The notes below the pieces were generated by a model. It was not told where the DNA came from, searched no databases, and saw only the letters and a program-made list of their open reading frames with translations. This document shows, piece by piece, positions 34,983 through 44,751 of a stretch of 64,000 bases of DNA. The DNA lies in assembly GCA_965206355.1 (NCBI GenBank), contig OZ242212.1, positions 1,240,001-1,304,000 of the forward strand, given 5' to 3'. The translations under genes were made by a program, and so were the position numbers. The DNA comes from Spongiihabitans sp965206355 (GTDB taxonomy: Bacteria > Pseudomonadota > Gammaproteobacteria > Arenicellales > Poriferihabitantaceae). Numbering within the stretch: position 1 is the first letter of the stretch; each line of letters opens with the position of its first letter.

Positions 34983-36926
34983 TTGTCTACTTTGACCAAA
35001 AATATCTTACTCTGGGTTGTCATTGCCATGGTACTCATGTCGGTGTTTAATAACTTCACCGATTCCGCTGATGGGGCGAATAATGAAATCAATTATTCAA
35101 CATTCCTTGATCAATTGCGAAAAGGTAGTATTGCGGCAGTGGAAATTGATGATGATGTCATTCGTGGCGTTACCCATAGTGGCGTGGCGTTTGTTACCTA
35201 CGCGCCTAATGACCCGAAATTGATAGACGATCTGGTGAGTAATCAGGTTGAGATAAAAAGGAAACCAAAAGAAGAAACCTCGCTACTGGTACACCTGTTA
35301 ATCAGCTCATTTCCGATACTGTTGTTAATAGGTTTATGGGTGCTCTTTATGCGACAGATGCAGGGTGGCGGTCGTGGCGGTGCGCTAAGTTTCGGCAAGA
35401 GCAAGGCACGAATGCTCACCGAAGACAAAAACCAGATTACCTTTGCCGATGTGGCAGGTGTTGATGAAGCGCGAGAGGAAGTTGAAGAATTAGTCGAGTT
35501 TCTAAAAGACCCTTCACGCTTCCGAAAACTGGGCGGGCGCATTCCAAGAGGAGTGTTGATGACAGGTAGTCCGGGAACCGGTAAAACGCTTTTGGCAAAA
35601 GCTATTGCCGGGGAAGCTAAAGTACCGTTCTTTACGATTTCCGGCTCCGATTTTGTTGAAATGTTTGTTGGGGTTGGCGCATCGCGGGTACGAGATATGT
35701 TTGATCAGGCAAAAAAGAATGCGCCTTGCATTATCTTTATTGACGAAATTGATGCGGTGGGACGACATCGTGGCGCGGGGCTGGGCGGGGGGCATGATGA
35801 ACGCGAACAGACGTTGAATCAGTTGTTGGTAGAGATGGATGGGTTTGATGCCACTGATGGTGTTATTGTTGTTGCAGCTACCAACCGTCCGGATATTCTG
35901 GACCCGGCATTATTGCGTCCCGGTCGCTTTGACCGTCAGGTCGTAGTGCCATTGCCTGATATTCGTGGACGGGAGGGGATATTAGAAGTACACATAAAAA
36001 AAGTGCCGATGGATGATGATATTGATTTGGCAATTATTGCCCGCGGCACCCCCGGGTTTTCTGGTGCGGATATTGCGAATCTGATTAACGAGGCAGCCTT
36101 GTTTGCGGCGCGGGAGAATAAGAAAGTGGTCAGTATGACGCATTTTGAAAAGGCCAAGGACAAGGTGTTGATGGGGGTCGAAAGGCGTTCTATCGTCATG
36201 CCTGAACAGGAGCGAAAAAATACGGCGTACCACGAGTCAGGACATACCGTGGTTGCCAAAGTGTTATCCGATTTGACCGATCCGGTACACAAGGTGACCA
36301 TTATTCCTCGTGGCAGAGCCTTGGGGGTAACGATGCAGTTGCCCGAAGATGATCGTTACAGTCATAACCGCGATTATTTGTTGGCAAGGATTGCGGTGTT
36401 GATGGGCGGGCGGATTGCAGAGGAAGTATTTATGGGGCAAATGACGACTGGCGCATCTAATGATTTTGAACATGCTACGGAATTATCACAAAATATGGTG
36501 GCGCGATGGGGTATGAGTGATTTATTAGGCCCGCGTGTTTATGGTGATAACCAAAATGAGGTTTTTCTCGGACGAGAACTATCCAACCACCGCAATATCA
36601 GCCCGGATACTGCGGAAAAACTGGAAAACGAAGTGAGTCGAATCATTAAGCAGCAATATGATCGGGCGAGAAATATAATTGAAGAAAACCGTGATAAAAT
36701 TGAAGTCATGGCAAAAGCCTTGCTTGAGTGGGAAACTCTGGATGCCAATCAGGTTGATGAAATTATGTCCGGAAAACAGCCAACGCCTCCACCAAAACCA
36801 AAAGAGACAGAGAGCAAGCCGAAGTCGGGCAAGCGTAACAAGCCCAGTGCATCGGTAGCAACGAATGATGCGCCCATACTTGACGAATCTGATCTGGATT
36901 TGCCCGATCCCTCCAAGCTGAATTAG
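34983..36926 (+). CDS. ftsH: ATP-dependent zinc metalloprotease FtsH
   Basis: 647-residue membrane AAA+ protease degrading misfolded membrane proteins and regulators. TM1 is NILLWVVIAMVLMSVF, then a periplasmic domain, then TM2 SSFPILLLIGLWVLFM. Walker A is SPGTGKTLLAKA near residue 196 (GPPGTGKT usually; here TGSPGTGKT), Walker B IIFIDEIDAVG, the SRH NRPDILDPALLRPGRFDRQV, and the zinc site HESGH near residue 418. Start is TTG 34983 with GGAG nine bases upstream. The C-terminus is a Pro/Lys-rich tail. In E. coli folP would follow; here glmM does. Confidence 0.96.
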   Translation: MSTLTKNILLWVVIAMVLMSVFNNFTDSADGANNEINYSTFLDQLRKGSIAAVEIDDDVIRGVTHSGVAFVTYAPNDPKLIDDLVSNQVEIKRKPKEETSLLVHLLISSFPILLLIGLWVLFMRQMQGGGRGGALSFGKSKARMLTEDKNQITFADVAGVDEAREEVEELVEFLKDPSRFRKLGGRIPRGVLMTGSPGTGKTLLAKAIAGEAKVPFFTISGSDFVEMFVGVGASRVRDMFDQAKKNAPCIIFIDEIDAVGRHRGAGLGGGHDEREQTLNQLLVEMDGFDATDGVIVVAATNRPDILDPALLRPGRFDRQVVVPLPDIRGREGILEVHIKKVPMDDDIDLAIIARGTPGFSGADIANLINEAALFAARENKKVVSMTHFEKAKDKVLMGVERRSIVMPEQERKNTAYHESGHTVVAKVLSDLTDPVHKVTIIPRGRALGVTMQLPEDDRYSHNRDYLLARIAVLMGGRIAEEVFMGQMTTGASNDFEHATELSQNMVARWGMSDLLGPRVYGDNQNEVFLGRELSNHRNISPDTAEKLENEVSRIIKQQYDRARNIIEENRDKIEVMAKALLEWETLDANQVDEIMSGKQPTPPPKPKETESKPKSGKRNKPSASVATNDAPILDESDLDLPDPSKLN

Positions 36927-36969
36927 TCGTTAACCATAGATTATTATCCGAGTGGATCATATTGGTTGG

Positions 36970-38328
36970 ATGGCAGATTCACTATTTGGTACCGATGGGA
37001 TAAGGGGCAAAGTTGGCGAACAGCCGATTACTCCGCAGACTGTACTCAAGCTGGGTTGGGCAGCCGGCCGTGTTTTCTCCAAAGCAGGACATGGTGATAC
37101 GGTATTGATTGGAAAGGATACCCGGGTTTCCGGCTATATGCTGGAATCGGCGTTGGAAGCCGGCTTCTCGGCTGCTGGTGTGAATGTTTCCCTGATCGGT
37201 CCTATGCCGTCACCCGGCATTGCCTATCTTACGCGCACTGCCAGAGCTTGTGCGGGGGTGGTCATCAGTGCATCACACAATCCATACGATGATAATGGCA
37301 TTAAAATATTTTCATCGGCAGGCACCAAGCTGCACACGCAGATGGTTAACGAAATTGATGCGATGATGCAGCAACCATTGCGTTGTGTCGATTCCGCGAA
37401 TATGGGCAAGGCGAAACGATTTTCTGATGCCTATGGACGTTATATTGAGCATTGTAAAAGCACCTTCAGTGACAGCGATGAAACCAAAACACTATCCGCT
37501 ATAAAACTCGTTATCGACTGTGCCAATGGTGCTGCGTATAACGTGGCCCCCAAGGTGTTTGCCGAGTTGGGTGCAGATGTTACCAGCATTGCCAATCGAC
37601 CCGATGGATTTAATATAAATGCACAATGCGGCTCCACTGATTTGACTGCCCTGAAGCAGAAGATCAAAGAAACCGAAGCCGATATTGGTATTGCGTTGGA
37701 TGGTGATGCGGATCGGGTTTTGCTTGTTGATCGGCAAGGTAACGAAATTAACGGCGATCAGATACTCTACATACTTGCCTGCTACCGAATGTCTCGCAAC
37801 CGACTCAATGGCGGAGTTGTTGGTACGGTAATGAGCAACCTTGGATTGCAACAGGCTCTCGAAAAAATGTCGGTTCCGTTTCAACGCAGCAGAGTCGGTG
37901 ATAGCTATGTTCACGATGAACTGACAAAAAATCAATGGACTTTAGGCGGTGAAGCATCTGGTCATATTATCTGCCTCGATAAAACCACGACTGGTGACGG
38001 CATTGTTGTTGCTCTGGAAGTGCTGGAAGCGATGTTGGAGAGCGGACAGCCGCTCGAAGCACTGGTTGCGGGAATGGCAATGTACCCGCAATATATGATT
38101 AATGTGCCTATCGGTAATGCAAAGGCTAAAAAACTGGCGAATCATCAACAAGTTGTTGATGCGGTTGCCGATGTTGAGGACACTTTAGGGCGAACTGGAA
38201 GGGTGATATTACGTCCTTCAGGAACAGAACCGGTATTTCGGGTAATGATTGAAGGCACTGACTTGCAGCAAGTGCAAAGTCTGACCCAACAAATTGCCAC
38301 AACGATAGCGCAAATCGCTGAAGTTTAA
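36970..38328 (+). CDS. glmM: Phosphoglucosamine mutase
   Basis: 452-residue enzyme converting glucosamine-6-P to glucosamine-1-P for peptidoglycan and LPS. It starts SLFGTDGIRGKVGEQPITPQ. The phosphoserine loop GVVISASHNPYDDNGIKIF is near residue 95, the metal loop ALDGDADRVLLVD near residue 240, and the phosphate-binding RPSGTEPVFRVMIEG at the C-terminus. ATG 36970 is chosen because the family starts just before FGTDGIRG; a GTG at 36952 would add six residues. Confidence 0.96.
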   Translation: MADSLFGTDGIRGKVGEQPITPQTVLKLGWAAGRVFSKAGHGDTVLIGKDTRVSGYMLESALEAGFSAAGVNVSLIGPMPSPGIAYLTRTARACAGVVISASHNPYDDNGIKIFSSAGTKLHTQMVNEIDAMMQQPLRCVDSANMGKAKRFSDAYGRYIEHCKSTFSDSDETKTLSAIKLVIDCANGAAYNVAPKVFAELGADVTSIANRPDGFNINAQCGSTDLTALKQKIKETEADIGIALDGDADRVLLVDRQGNEINGDQILYILACYRMSRNRLNGGVVGTVMSNLGLQQALEKMSVPFQRSRVGDSYVHDELTKNQWTLGGEASGHIICLDKTTTGDGIVVALEVLEAMLESGQPLEALVAGMAMYPQYMINVPIGNAKAKKLANHQQVVDAVADVEDTLGRTGRVILRPSGTEPVFRVMIEGTDLQQVQSLTQQIATTIAQIAEV

Positions 38329-38403
38329 TCAAGCCGTCGGCGTACTAAGCACTATGTTCCCATAATTGCAGGTGATTACGGTTTTGATGAAGCTGATTGA
38401 AAC

Positions 38404-38850
38404 TTATGGCTTCCCCAGTTTTTTAGCTGTTTTAAGCGGATGCTCGCGTGAAAGCGGTGATCCGGGTAATCGCAGTTTTGATGTTCTGTTATCTGCAGCG
38501 ACATTCAACTCTTCCATATCCACAGCGCCTTTGAACTGACAGCCGTCATTTAAGGCAACACGCGGCGCATGAATATCGCCGGAAACTTTCCCCGAATGTT
38601 TTATCGTTATCTGCTCGCTTGCTCGCAGTTCACCCGTGACATCTCCGGCAATAATAATATTTTTTGCAGTCACGTTGGCTTTGATATGCCCGCTTTTGCC
38701 AATGGTAATATCGTGTTCACGGAAATTGACATCGCCATCAATACTACCATCAATAACAATATCTTCTTTGCCTTTGATCTCACCGACAATGACTACGGAC
38801 TCGCCGATGCTGGATTGAGTGCCCGGTGAAGGGTGATTTTCTTCTGTCAT
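38404..38850 (-). CDS. Bactofilin-family cytoskeletal protein
   Basis: 148-residue bactofilin (DUF583). Short polar N-terminus, then a beta-helix core from about residue 15 to 115 built of repeating hydrophobic strands: VVIVGEIKGKEDIVIDGSID, IKANVTAKNIIIAGDVTGEL, ITIKHSGKVSGDIHAPRVAL. It ends in a basic tail. Bactofilins polymerise at the inner membrane and position cell-wall or polar machinery, often beside a peptidase. No peptidase is adjacent. Convergent with glmM. Confidence 0.88.
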   Translation of the reverse strand: MTEENHPSPGTQSSIGESVVIVGEIKGKEDIVIDGSIDGDVNFREHDITIGKSGHIKANVTAKNIIIAGDVTGELRASEQITIKHSGKVSGDIHAPRVALNDGCQFKGAVDMEELNVAADNRTSKLRLPGSPLSREHPLKTAKKLGKP

Positions 38851-38946
38851 TTTGTTTGTTTTATACGCTTATGTTTGATTTGTTATGCGTAGTCTAACGC
38901 TTCCTTGGCTGATTCTCCAGCCCCATTCAATAGCTTGTCAATCGGG

Positions 38947-39153
38947 TTATTTATTCTGGTTGTTTTCTGATTGTTCTTCGTCGTGTTGTCGAATTTCTTT
39001 CCGCACCTTTTGTTTTTCTTGTTGTCTGACGTAATCCCTTTTAGAGTGATGGGCATGACCTTTTTTTAGCAAAGGTGAGATTACCGTTTTGTTTCTTGGT
39101 CGGATATTTTTAGGTGTTTCCACGAGTTTATTGTCAAAATATTTACTGCCCAT
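38947..39153 (-). CDS. Small basic conserved-looking protein, function unknown
   Basis: 68 residues, MGSKYFDNKLVETPKNIRPR followed by a very basic, charged stretch (HAHHSKRDYVRQQEKQKVRK) and an acidic/Gln-rich end. No membrane segment, signal or known motif. I do not recognise it. It lies between bactofilin and tRNA-Leu on the same strand. Its composition (Lys/Arg/Gln) suggests nucleic-acid contact, but that is a guess. Confidence 0.45.
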   Translation of the reverse strand: MGSKYFDNKLVETPKNIRPRNKTVISPLLKKGHAHHSKRDYVRQQEKQKVRKEIRQHDEEQSENNQNK

Positions 39154-39170
39154 AACCGTTCAAAAAGCAA

Positions 39171-39257
39171 TGGTACCGAGGGTCGGACTCGAACCGACAC
39201 TGAGTTGCCCCAACCAGATTTTGAATCTGGCGCGTCTACCAATTTCGCCACCCCGGC
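39171..39257 (-). tRNA. tRNA-Leu (anticodon CAA)
   Basis: 87 bases on the minus strand. Acceptor GCCGGGG, D-arm GGTGGCGAAATTGGTAGACG, anticodon stem CCAGA with loop TTCAAAA (anticodon CAA), a long variable arm, T-arm GGTTCGAGTCC, and encoded CCA. Class II Leu features are complete. Confidence 0.96.
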
Positions 39258-39486
39258 ACGCAGTCAGAACATAATCTGTTTTTGTCCGCGATGCAACATT
39301 TCAGCTTATTTTTATATGGATGAGTGGATAGATAGATAGAACAGGCAGAATCATATCATGTCGGTTTGTGTCGGTACGCGGTCAAGGGGTAAAATAAGCC
39401 ATTGCGCTAACCTGCTGGTGATAGAAAAATCAAAAGATTCTGCATCCTCTGGCTATTTCTGGCCATTATTTTTTACCATTGACAAT

Positions 39487-40509
39487 ATGAATATCAGTCA
39501 ATACGACTACCCTTTGCCGACATCGCTAATCGCACAATTTCCCGCAGAAAAACGCTCGGCCAGTCGCTTGCTTATTGCCGAATCTGACGGCAGTTATCGA
39601 AATACGCAATTCACAAACATCAGTGATGTGTTACATCCGGGTGATTTGCTGGTCGCAAACGATACTCGGGTGCTGCCTGCCCGAATTATCGCAAAAAAGC
39701 CGAGCGGAGGGAAAGTCGAAATTATGCTGGAGCGGATTGTTGATAATCACTGTGCGTTAGTTATGTTGGGTTCAAACAAACCGATTCGGAAAGGGCAGGT
39801 GCTATTGGTCGGTGATTGGACAGTAGTGGTTGCAGGTCGCCAGCGGCCGTTTTTTGAATTACTGTTTCCGCAGGATTGTCATGTCGGGGAGGTTTTTCAG
39901 CACTTGGGGTCAATACCGCTACCGCCTTATATCACGCGTCATACCCGTGCCCTCGACCGTGAGCGTTACCAAACGGTGTACTCGAAAACCCCGGGAGCGG
40001 TTGCCGCACCCACAGCGGGATTACACTTTGACCGACCGTTAATCAAGCGTCTCCAACAGTATGGCGTGGATTGGGGGAGCATTACTTTGCATGTCGGGGC
40101 AGGGACTTTTCAACCAGTGCGTTGTCAGGATATTCGTCGCCATCAGATGCACCATGAGCGTGTTGAAGTGAGCGCAGAAGTTTGTGAGAAAATCGCATTG
40201 ACCCGAATGCGCGGTGGCAGAGTCATTGCCGTGGGTACGACCGTGGTCAGAGCCCTTGAAAGTGCGGCACAATCCGGTGGCTTAATAGCCGCCGCAATGG
40301 ATACCAACTTGTTTATTTATCCGGGGTATCAGTTTAATGTGGTTGATGCCCTGATTACCAATTTTCACTTGCCCAAATCGACCTTGTTGATGATGGTGAG
40401 TGCGTTTGCAGGTTATGAGAGAATAATGGCAGCGTATCGTTATGCGATTGCGCATCATTACCGTTTTTACAGTTATGGGGATGCGATGTTTTTACAGCGA
40501 CAGGCATAG
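39487..40509 (+). CDS. queA: S-adenosylmethionine:tRNA ribosyltransferase-isomerase
   Basis: 340-residue enzyme of queuosine synthesis, transferring ribosyl from SAM to preQ1 in tRNA. It opens YDYPLPTSLIAQFPAEKRSA; VANDTRVLPARIIAKKPSGG and GAVAAPTAGLHFD are the conserved core, with NFHLPKSTLLMMVSAFAGYE near the end. ATG 39487 fits the family start; a longer frame from 39358 adds unconserved residues and is not used. tgt follows 42 bases later. Confidence 0.95.
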   Translation: MNISQYDYPLPTSLIAQFPAEKRSASRLLIAESDGSYRNTQFTNISDVLHPGDLLVANDTRVLPARIIAKKPSGGKVEIMLERIVDNHCALVMLGSNKPIRKGQVLLVGDWTVVVAGRQRPFFELLFPQDCHVGEVFQHLGSIPLPPYITRHTRALDRERYQTVYSKTPGAVAAPTAGLHFDRPLIKRLQQYGVDWGSITLHVGAGTFQPVRCQDIRRHQMHHERVEVSAEVCEKIALTRMRGGRVIAVGTTVVRALESAAQSGGLIAAAMDTNLFIYPGYQFNVVDALITNFHLPKSTLLMMVSAFAGYERIMAAYRYAIAHHYRFYSYGDAMFLQRQA

Positions 40510-40551
40510 GATAATAATCATAAAACGCAACAGCAATTAACTTAAACAGCC

Positions 40552-41664
40552 ATGAAATTCAAAATTCATGCCACACAGGGTAAAGCAAGGCGTGGCGAAC
40601 TGTCGTTTGCACGTGGCAATATCAGCACTCCGGCATTTATGCCGGTTGGTACCCGTGCGGCGGTAAAATCTTTGTCACCCGAGGAAGTTGAATCCGCAGG
40701 GGCACAAATCATTTTGGGTAATACCTTTCATTTGCTGTTGCGACCCGGAACAGAGGTGATTAAGGCACATGGGTCATTGCATGATTTTATGAATTGGCAG
40801 CGACCGATTTTGACCGATTCAGGCGGCTTTCAAGTGTGGAGCTTGCAGGCACACAGAAAGCTGGAGGAATGTGGCGTAACCTTTCGTTCGCCAGTGGATG
40901 GCAGTAAAGTGTTTCTTGGTCCCGAGCAATCTATGGACATCCAAAAGGCGCTGGGTTCAGATATTGTCATGGTCTTTGATGAATGTACACACTGGCCTGC
41001 TACTGAACAAGAAGCCGCTGAATCTATGGAACTATCCGCCAGATGGGCAAGGCGATGCAAACAAAGTTATAGTGGGCAGGGCGCACTTTTCGGCATTATA
41101 CAGGGAGGCATGTACGAGGCTTTGCGTCTGCAATCTCTAGCGTACCTGACGGATAGCGAATTTGATGGCTATGCTATCGGCGGCTTATCAGTGGGTGAAC
41201 CCAAGCATGAAATGCTACGAATAATCAGTCACATCGTGCCACAGATGCCGGAAAACAAACCGCGTTATCTGATGGGTGTGGGTACGCCGGAGGATCTACT
41301 GGACTGTGTGGCAGAGGGAGTCGATATGTTTGATTGTGTTCTGCCCACTCGAAATGCACGAAACGGATGGTTATATACCGATGACGGCGTGGTCAAAATC
41401 CGCAACAGTCAATACCGCTTGGATACGGCGCCAGTGGATCGCACCTGCCTGTGTTACACCTGTCAAAACTACTCGCGCTCGTACTTAAAGCACCTGCATA
41501 AAATCAATGAAACACTTGGCACACGGTTATGTTCCCTGCACAATACATACTACTATCAGAATTTGATGAAGCGCATTCGCGAACGTATTAGCTCGAATCA
41601 ATATGATGAATTTGCCCGAAATTTCAAACTGAGATTTCATACTAAAACAACAGAGAATATCTGA
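40552..41664 (+). CDS. tgt: tRNA-guanine transglycosylase
   Basis: 370-residue enzyme inserting preQ1 at G34 of GUN tRNAs. PAFMPVGTRAAVKSLSPEEV, LILTDSGGFQVWSLQ-type active-site loop (nucleophile region ILTDSGGFQ) and VMVFDECTHWPA are conserved. The zinc site CLCYTCQNYSRSYLKHLH... supplies three Cys and a later His (CSLHN). yajC-secDF, which often follow tgt, are absent; glyA follows. Confidence 0.95.
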   Translation: MKFKIHATQGKARRGELSFARGNISTPAFMPVGTRAAVKSLSPEEVESAGAQIILGNTFHLLLRPGTEVIKAHGSLHDFMNWQRPILTDSGGFQVWSLQAHRKLEECGVTFRSPVDGSKVFLGPEQSMDIQKALGSDIVMVFDECTHWPATEQEAAESMELSARWARRCKQSYSGQGALFGIIQGGMYEALRLQSLAYLTDSEFDGYAIGGLSVGEPKHEMLRIISHIVPQMPENKPRYLMGVGTPEDLLDCVAEGVDMFDCVLPTRNARNGWLYTDDGVVKIRNSQYRLDTAPVDRTCLCYTCQNYSRSYLKHLHKINETLGTRLCSLHNTYYYQNLMKRIRERISSNQYDEFARNFKLRFHTKTTENI

Positions 41665-41813
41665 TAAAATGTGTCGCTCTGTTTATTCATACTGTTAATA
41701 TTATGTTACTGGTAAATAAATTTAATGTGCAATTGCAGGGCTTCTCTCTATACAATCGGCGAGTCGAAAACGCCTTGATTTTGAAGTTTAACCCTATATC
41801 CGGGACCTAAAAT

Positions 41814-43070
41814 ATGTTTAAGAAAAATGAAACGATTGCTGATTTTGATCCTGAATTATGGGCAGCTATCTCCAAAGAGGAGCAACGTCAGGAAGAACAC
41901 ATAGAACTCATCGCTTCAGAGAACTTTACCAGTCCTCGCGTGTTGGCAGCGCAAGGATCGGTGCTTACCAATAAGTATGCGGAAGGGTATCCGGGTAAAC
42001 GCTATTATGGCGGTTGCGAATTCGTTGATGTTGCAGAGTCTCTTGCCATTGAACGTGCGAAAAAATTGTTTGATGCGGATTATGCCAATGTTCAACCACA
42101 TTCCGGATCTTCAGCGAATCTGGCTGTGTATATGGCATTGGTTGAGCCGGGTGATACCATTTTGGGGATGAGTCTCGCGCATGGCGGGCATTTGACGCAC
42201 GGTGCCTCGGTCAGTTTTTCCGGAAAAATCTATAATGCGGTTCAGTACGGGTTGGATAGCAAAACCGGTGAGATTGATTACGATGAAGTGGAGGTATTGG
42301 CGAAACAGCACAAGCCCAAGATGATCGTGGCTGGGTTTTCTGCTTATTCAAGAATTATGGATTGGCAGCGGTTTCGGGAAATTGCCGACCGGGTGGGTGC
42401 GTACCTGTTTGTGGATATGGCGCATGTTGCCGGGTTAGTTGCAACAGCCTTGTATCCTAATCCGGTACCGATTGCCGATGTGACCACCACGACCACCCAT
42501 AAAACCCTGCGCGGCCCTAGAGGTGGTATGATTCTTGCCCGCGAGAATGAAGCGATAACCAAAAAACTCGATTCATTGGTTTTCCCGGGTACGCAAGGTG
42601 GTCCATTGATGCACGTTATTGCCGGCAAGGCGATTGCCTTCAAAGAGGCTATGCACCCCGCTTTCAAAGACTATCAACAGCAAGTCATAAACAATGCCAA
42701 AGCCATGGTCTCGGTATTCCAGCAGCGTGGTTACCGCATTGTTTCCGGCGGAACCGATAATCACCTGTTTCTGTTGGATTTGATTGATAAAGACATCACC
42801 GGAAAAGATGCCGATGCGGCATTGGGTCGGGTGAATATTACAGTGAACAAGAATTCTGTCCCTAATGATCCCCGCTCTCCATTTGTTACCAGTGGTCTGA
42901 GGTTCGGCACCCCTGCCATGACCACCCGTGGATTTGGGGTGAGCGAGACCAAAGAACTGACCGATTGGATATGTGATGTTTTGGGAAACATGGAAGACGA
43001 AGCGGTCATTCAAAGCGTAAAAGAAAAAGTGCTTGCCTTGTGTAGCCGATTTCCTGTCTATAGAAAATAA
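41814..43070 (+). CDS. glyA: Serine hydroxymethyltransferase
   Basis: 418-residue PLP enzyme interconverting serine and glycine with tetrahydrofolate, the main one-carbon source. EHIELIASENFTSPRVLAAQ near residue 30, YYGGCEFVD, and the PLP-lysine motif TTTTHKTLRGPRGG near residue 228 are conserved. MVFPGTQGGPL-type SLVFPGTQGGPLMHVIAGKA follows. No glycine riboswitch is visible in the ~150-base leader. Confidence 0.96.
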   Translation: MFKKNETIADFDPELWAAISKEEQRQEEHIELIASENFTSPRVLAAQGSVLTNKYAEGYPGKRYYGGCEFVDVAESLAIERAKKLFDADYANVQPHSGSSANLAVYMALVEPGDTILGMSLAHGGHLTHGASVSFSGKIYNAVQYGLDSKTGEIDYDEVEVLAKQHKPKMIVAGFSAYSRIMDWQRFREIADRVGAYLFVDMAHVAGLVATALYPNPVPIADVTTTTTHKTLRGPRGGMILARENEAITKKLDSLVFPGTQGGPLMHVIAGKAIAFKEAMHPAFKDYQQQVINNAKAMVSVFQQRGYRIVSGGTDNHLFLLDLIDKDITGKDADAALGRVNITVNKNSVPNDPRSPFVTSGLRFGTPAMTTRGFGVSETKELTDWICDVLGNMEDEAVIQSVKEKVLALCSRFPVYRK

Positions 43071-43396
43071 AGGTGTTTGATTTCGGTTGGGGTAAGTGTG
43101 CTGTGGTTAGAAAAACAGCATAAACAAGCCCCACCCAGATAAAGAAAACCCGCTACCGGTCAAGAAATGATGTCTGTGGTGTATTACCAGAAACCCACCG
43201 GGTGATTTTGTGTCTCATTTTTTTCCTCTTCTGTTAGCAACAAACCGAGATGTCAGCAACAAATAGAAATGTCCGGTTTCGTAACAAATAGGTTGTCCGC
43301 TTTTAGCGTGATGGTTGGGAGGTTCCCAGAGGGGTCTGTCCACTACCGGTTGAGCCGCGGACATTAGGCGACAACCGGGGATGCATTTGATACTAC
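43071..43396. other. Spacer after glyA with IS-end-like direct repeats
   Basis: No gene. Around 43236-43300 three imperfect repeats occur (CAACAAACCGAGATGTC, CAACAAATAGAAATGTC, GTAACAAATAGGTTGTC). Such clustered repeats are seen at ends of some insertion sequences, so this may be a remnant of an older element. Confidence 0.4.
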
Positions 43397-43535
43397 GAGA
43401 CCTTTGCACGGAAGATGATTTCGCTTTTAGGCAAGACAAAAACGCACGGAATGAGGGAGTTTATGCTTATAAATGACCGATTGAGTACGATTTTAACGCA
43501 GCATGCAGGTGAAATGGCTTTCGTGCAAAGGTCTC
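43397..43535 (-). mobile_element. MITE copy 10, short form
   Basis: 139 bp, reverse orientation, flanked by the perfect duplication ACTAC. It lies 26 bases from the left end of the IS481-like element. Confidence 0.94.
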
Positions 43536-43561
43536 ACTACCTGATCCAGGGCATGTCTGTC

Positions 43562-44685
43562 TGTCTGGGTTCAGATAGAAGTGAGACTTCTTAAAGTGTA
43601 AAAATCGGGTAGTCTGTGAGTTGTTAAATCCATACAGGAGACTACCCGATGCAGATCAAAAGCCTGCGAATAAAATCATACAAGAGTTGGCCCATTAATG
43701 ATACCTCTAGCGCAGAGGCTATCAAACGTTTAAAGAAGCTGGAACTCTACGAGCAGCTCAAGACCGAAGGCTGTTCAAGTGCGACCTGCTTAATAGCCAT
43801 AGACTGGTCTAAGGCCACCTATTACCGTTGGCGATCACGCTATCAACAGCAAGGTCTTACTGGATTGGAGGCGTTGCGTTGTCGTCCACAACGCGTCCGT
43901 AAGCCCTCATGGTCAAAACAGCAGGAGCAGCAAGTTCAACACCTCAGGTTACGCTTTCCCTTGTGGGGTAAGCGCAAAATCTGGAAAGTGCTGAGCTGTG
44001 ATCACGGGTTTACGCTGAGCATCAGTACTGTGGGCCGCATACTGAAAAAGCTGCTCCGACTGAACCGCATTGTGCCCGTCGCCTTCTACTTTGGACAGAT
44101 AAAGCCAAAACGTCGTCGTCAGTTTAAGCACCACGCCAGGCGCTGGAAATACGGTATGAAAGCTAAGCAGCCTGGCGAGCTAATACAGGTTGATCATATG
44201 AGTGTCAGCTTTACCGAAGGCTTTGCTCTCAAAGAGTTTAAAGCCACCTGCCCGGTCACCGGCACCACCATCATGCGCATCGACAGTAGCGCCAGCAGCC
44301 GCAATGCCAGGCGTTTCCTTGACTATCTGATCGCACAGCTACCTTACGCTCTGATCTCTGTTCAGGTGGATGGCGGCAGTGAGTTCAGGGATGAGTTTGA
44401 GCAGGCCTGTAAGCTGTTGAAAATACCTCTATTTGTATTGCCTCCCAGAAAGCCCAAATGGAAATGGTTGTGTTGAGCGAGCCAACGGCACAACGCGTTA
44501 TGAGTTCTATCCGTTTTACGAGGGCAGTTTGACGGTTGCTGCGGTGAATAAAGCGTTGGCGGACTATCAACAATACTACAATCATTATCGACCCCATGAT
44601 GGGGTCGATTTGGAAACGCCAATAAGCTATTATCAGAAACTCATACAGGCAACCTGATTTGTCTCACAGGTACTGAACCCGGACA
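43562..44685 (+). mobile_element. IS481-like insertion sequence (about 1.12 kb)
   Basis: Left end TGTCTGGGTTCAG at 43562, right end CTGAACCCGGACA ending 44685. These form related inverted termini (TGTC[T/C]GGGTTCAG) with GTGAGAC further in on both sides. One transposase spans most of the interior. No target duplication is clear; the left flank is a TGTC repeat. The termini differ from those of the MITEs. Confidence 0.72.
43649..44657 (+). pseudogene. IS481-like transposase, frameshifted before the last catalytic residue
   Basis: N-terminal helix-turn-helix (CLIAIDWSKATYYRWRSRYQ), then an rve integrase core. Catalytic Asp 1 is in LIQVDHMSV, Asp 2 in VQVDGGSEF. At about 44459-44468 the sequence AAATGGAAATGG has one A too many for PKWNGCVERANGT, so the first frame ends at TGA 44474 and the catalytic Glu (GCVERANGT) falls in the second frame, which runs to 44657. 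Unless the frame is shifted, the protein lacks its full DDE triad. Confidence 0.8.
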
Positions 44686-44751
44686 AGGTATTGTTATCAT
44701 TGAAATAAGCGTATATACTGGCTTTTTAAGTCACATTGTGAGGTATTGATT

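Noticed and set aside
41665..41813. Glycine riboswitch before glyA
   Set aside because: The leader lacks recognisable glycine-aptamer core motifs.
43397..44685. IS481-like element as the source of the MITE transposase
   Set aside because: Its ends (TGTC[T/C]GGGTTCAG) do not match GAGACCTTTGCACG, and no 5-bp duplication is seen for it.
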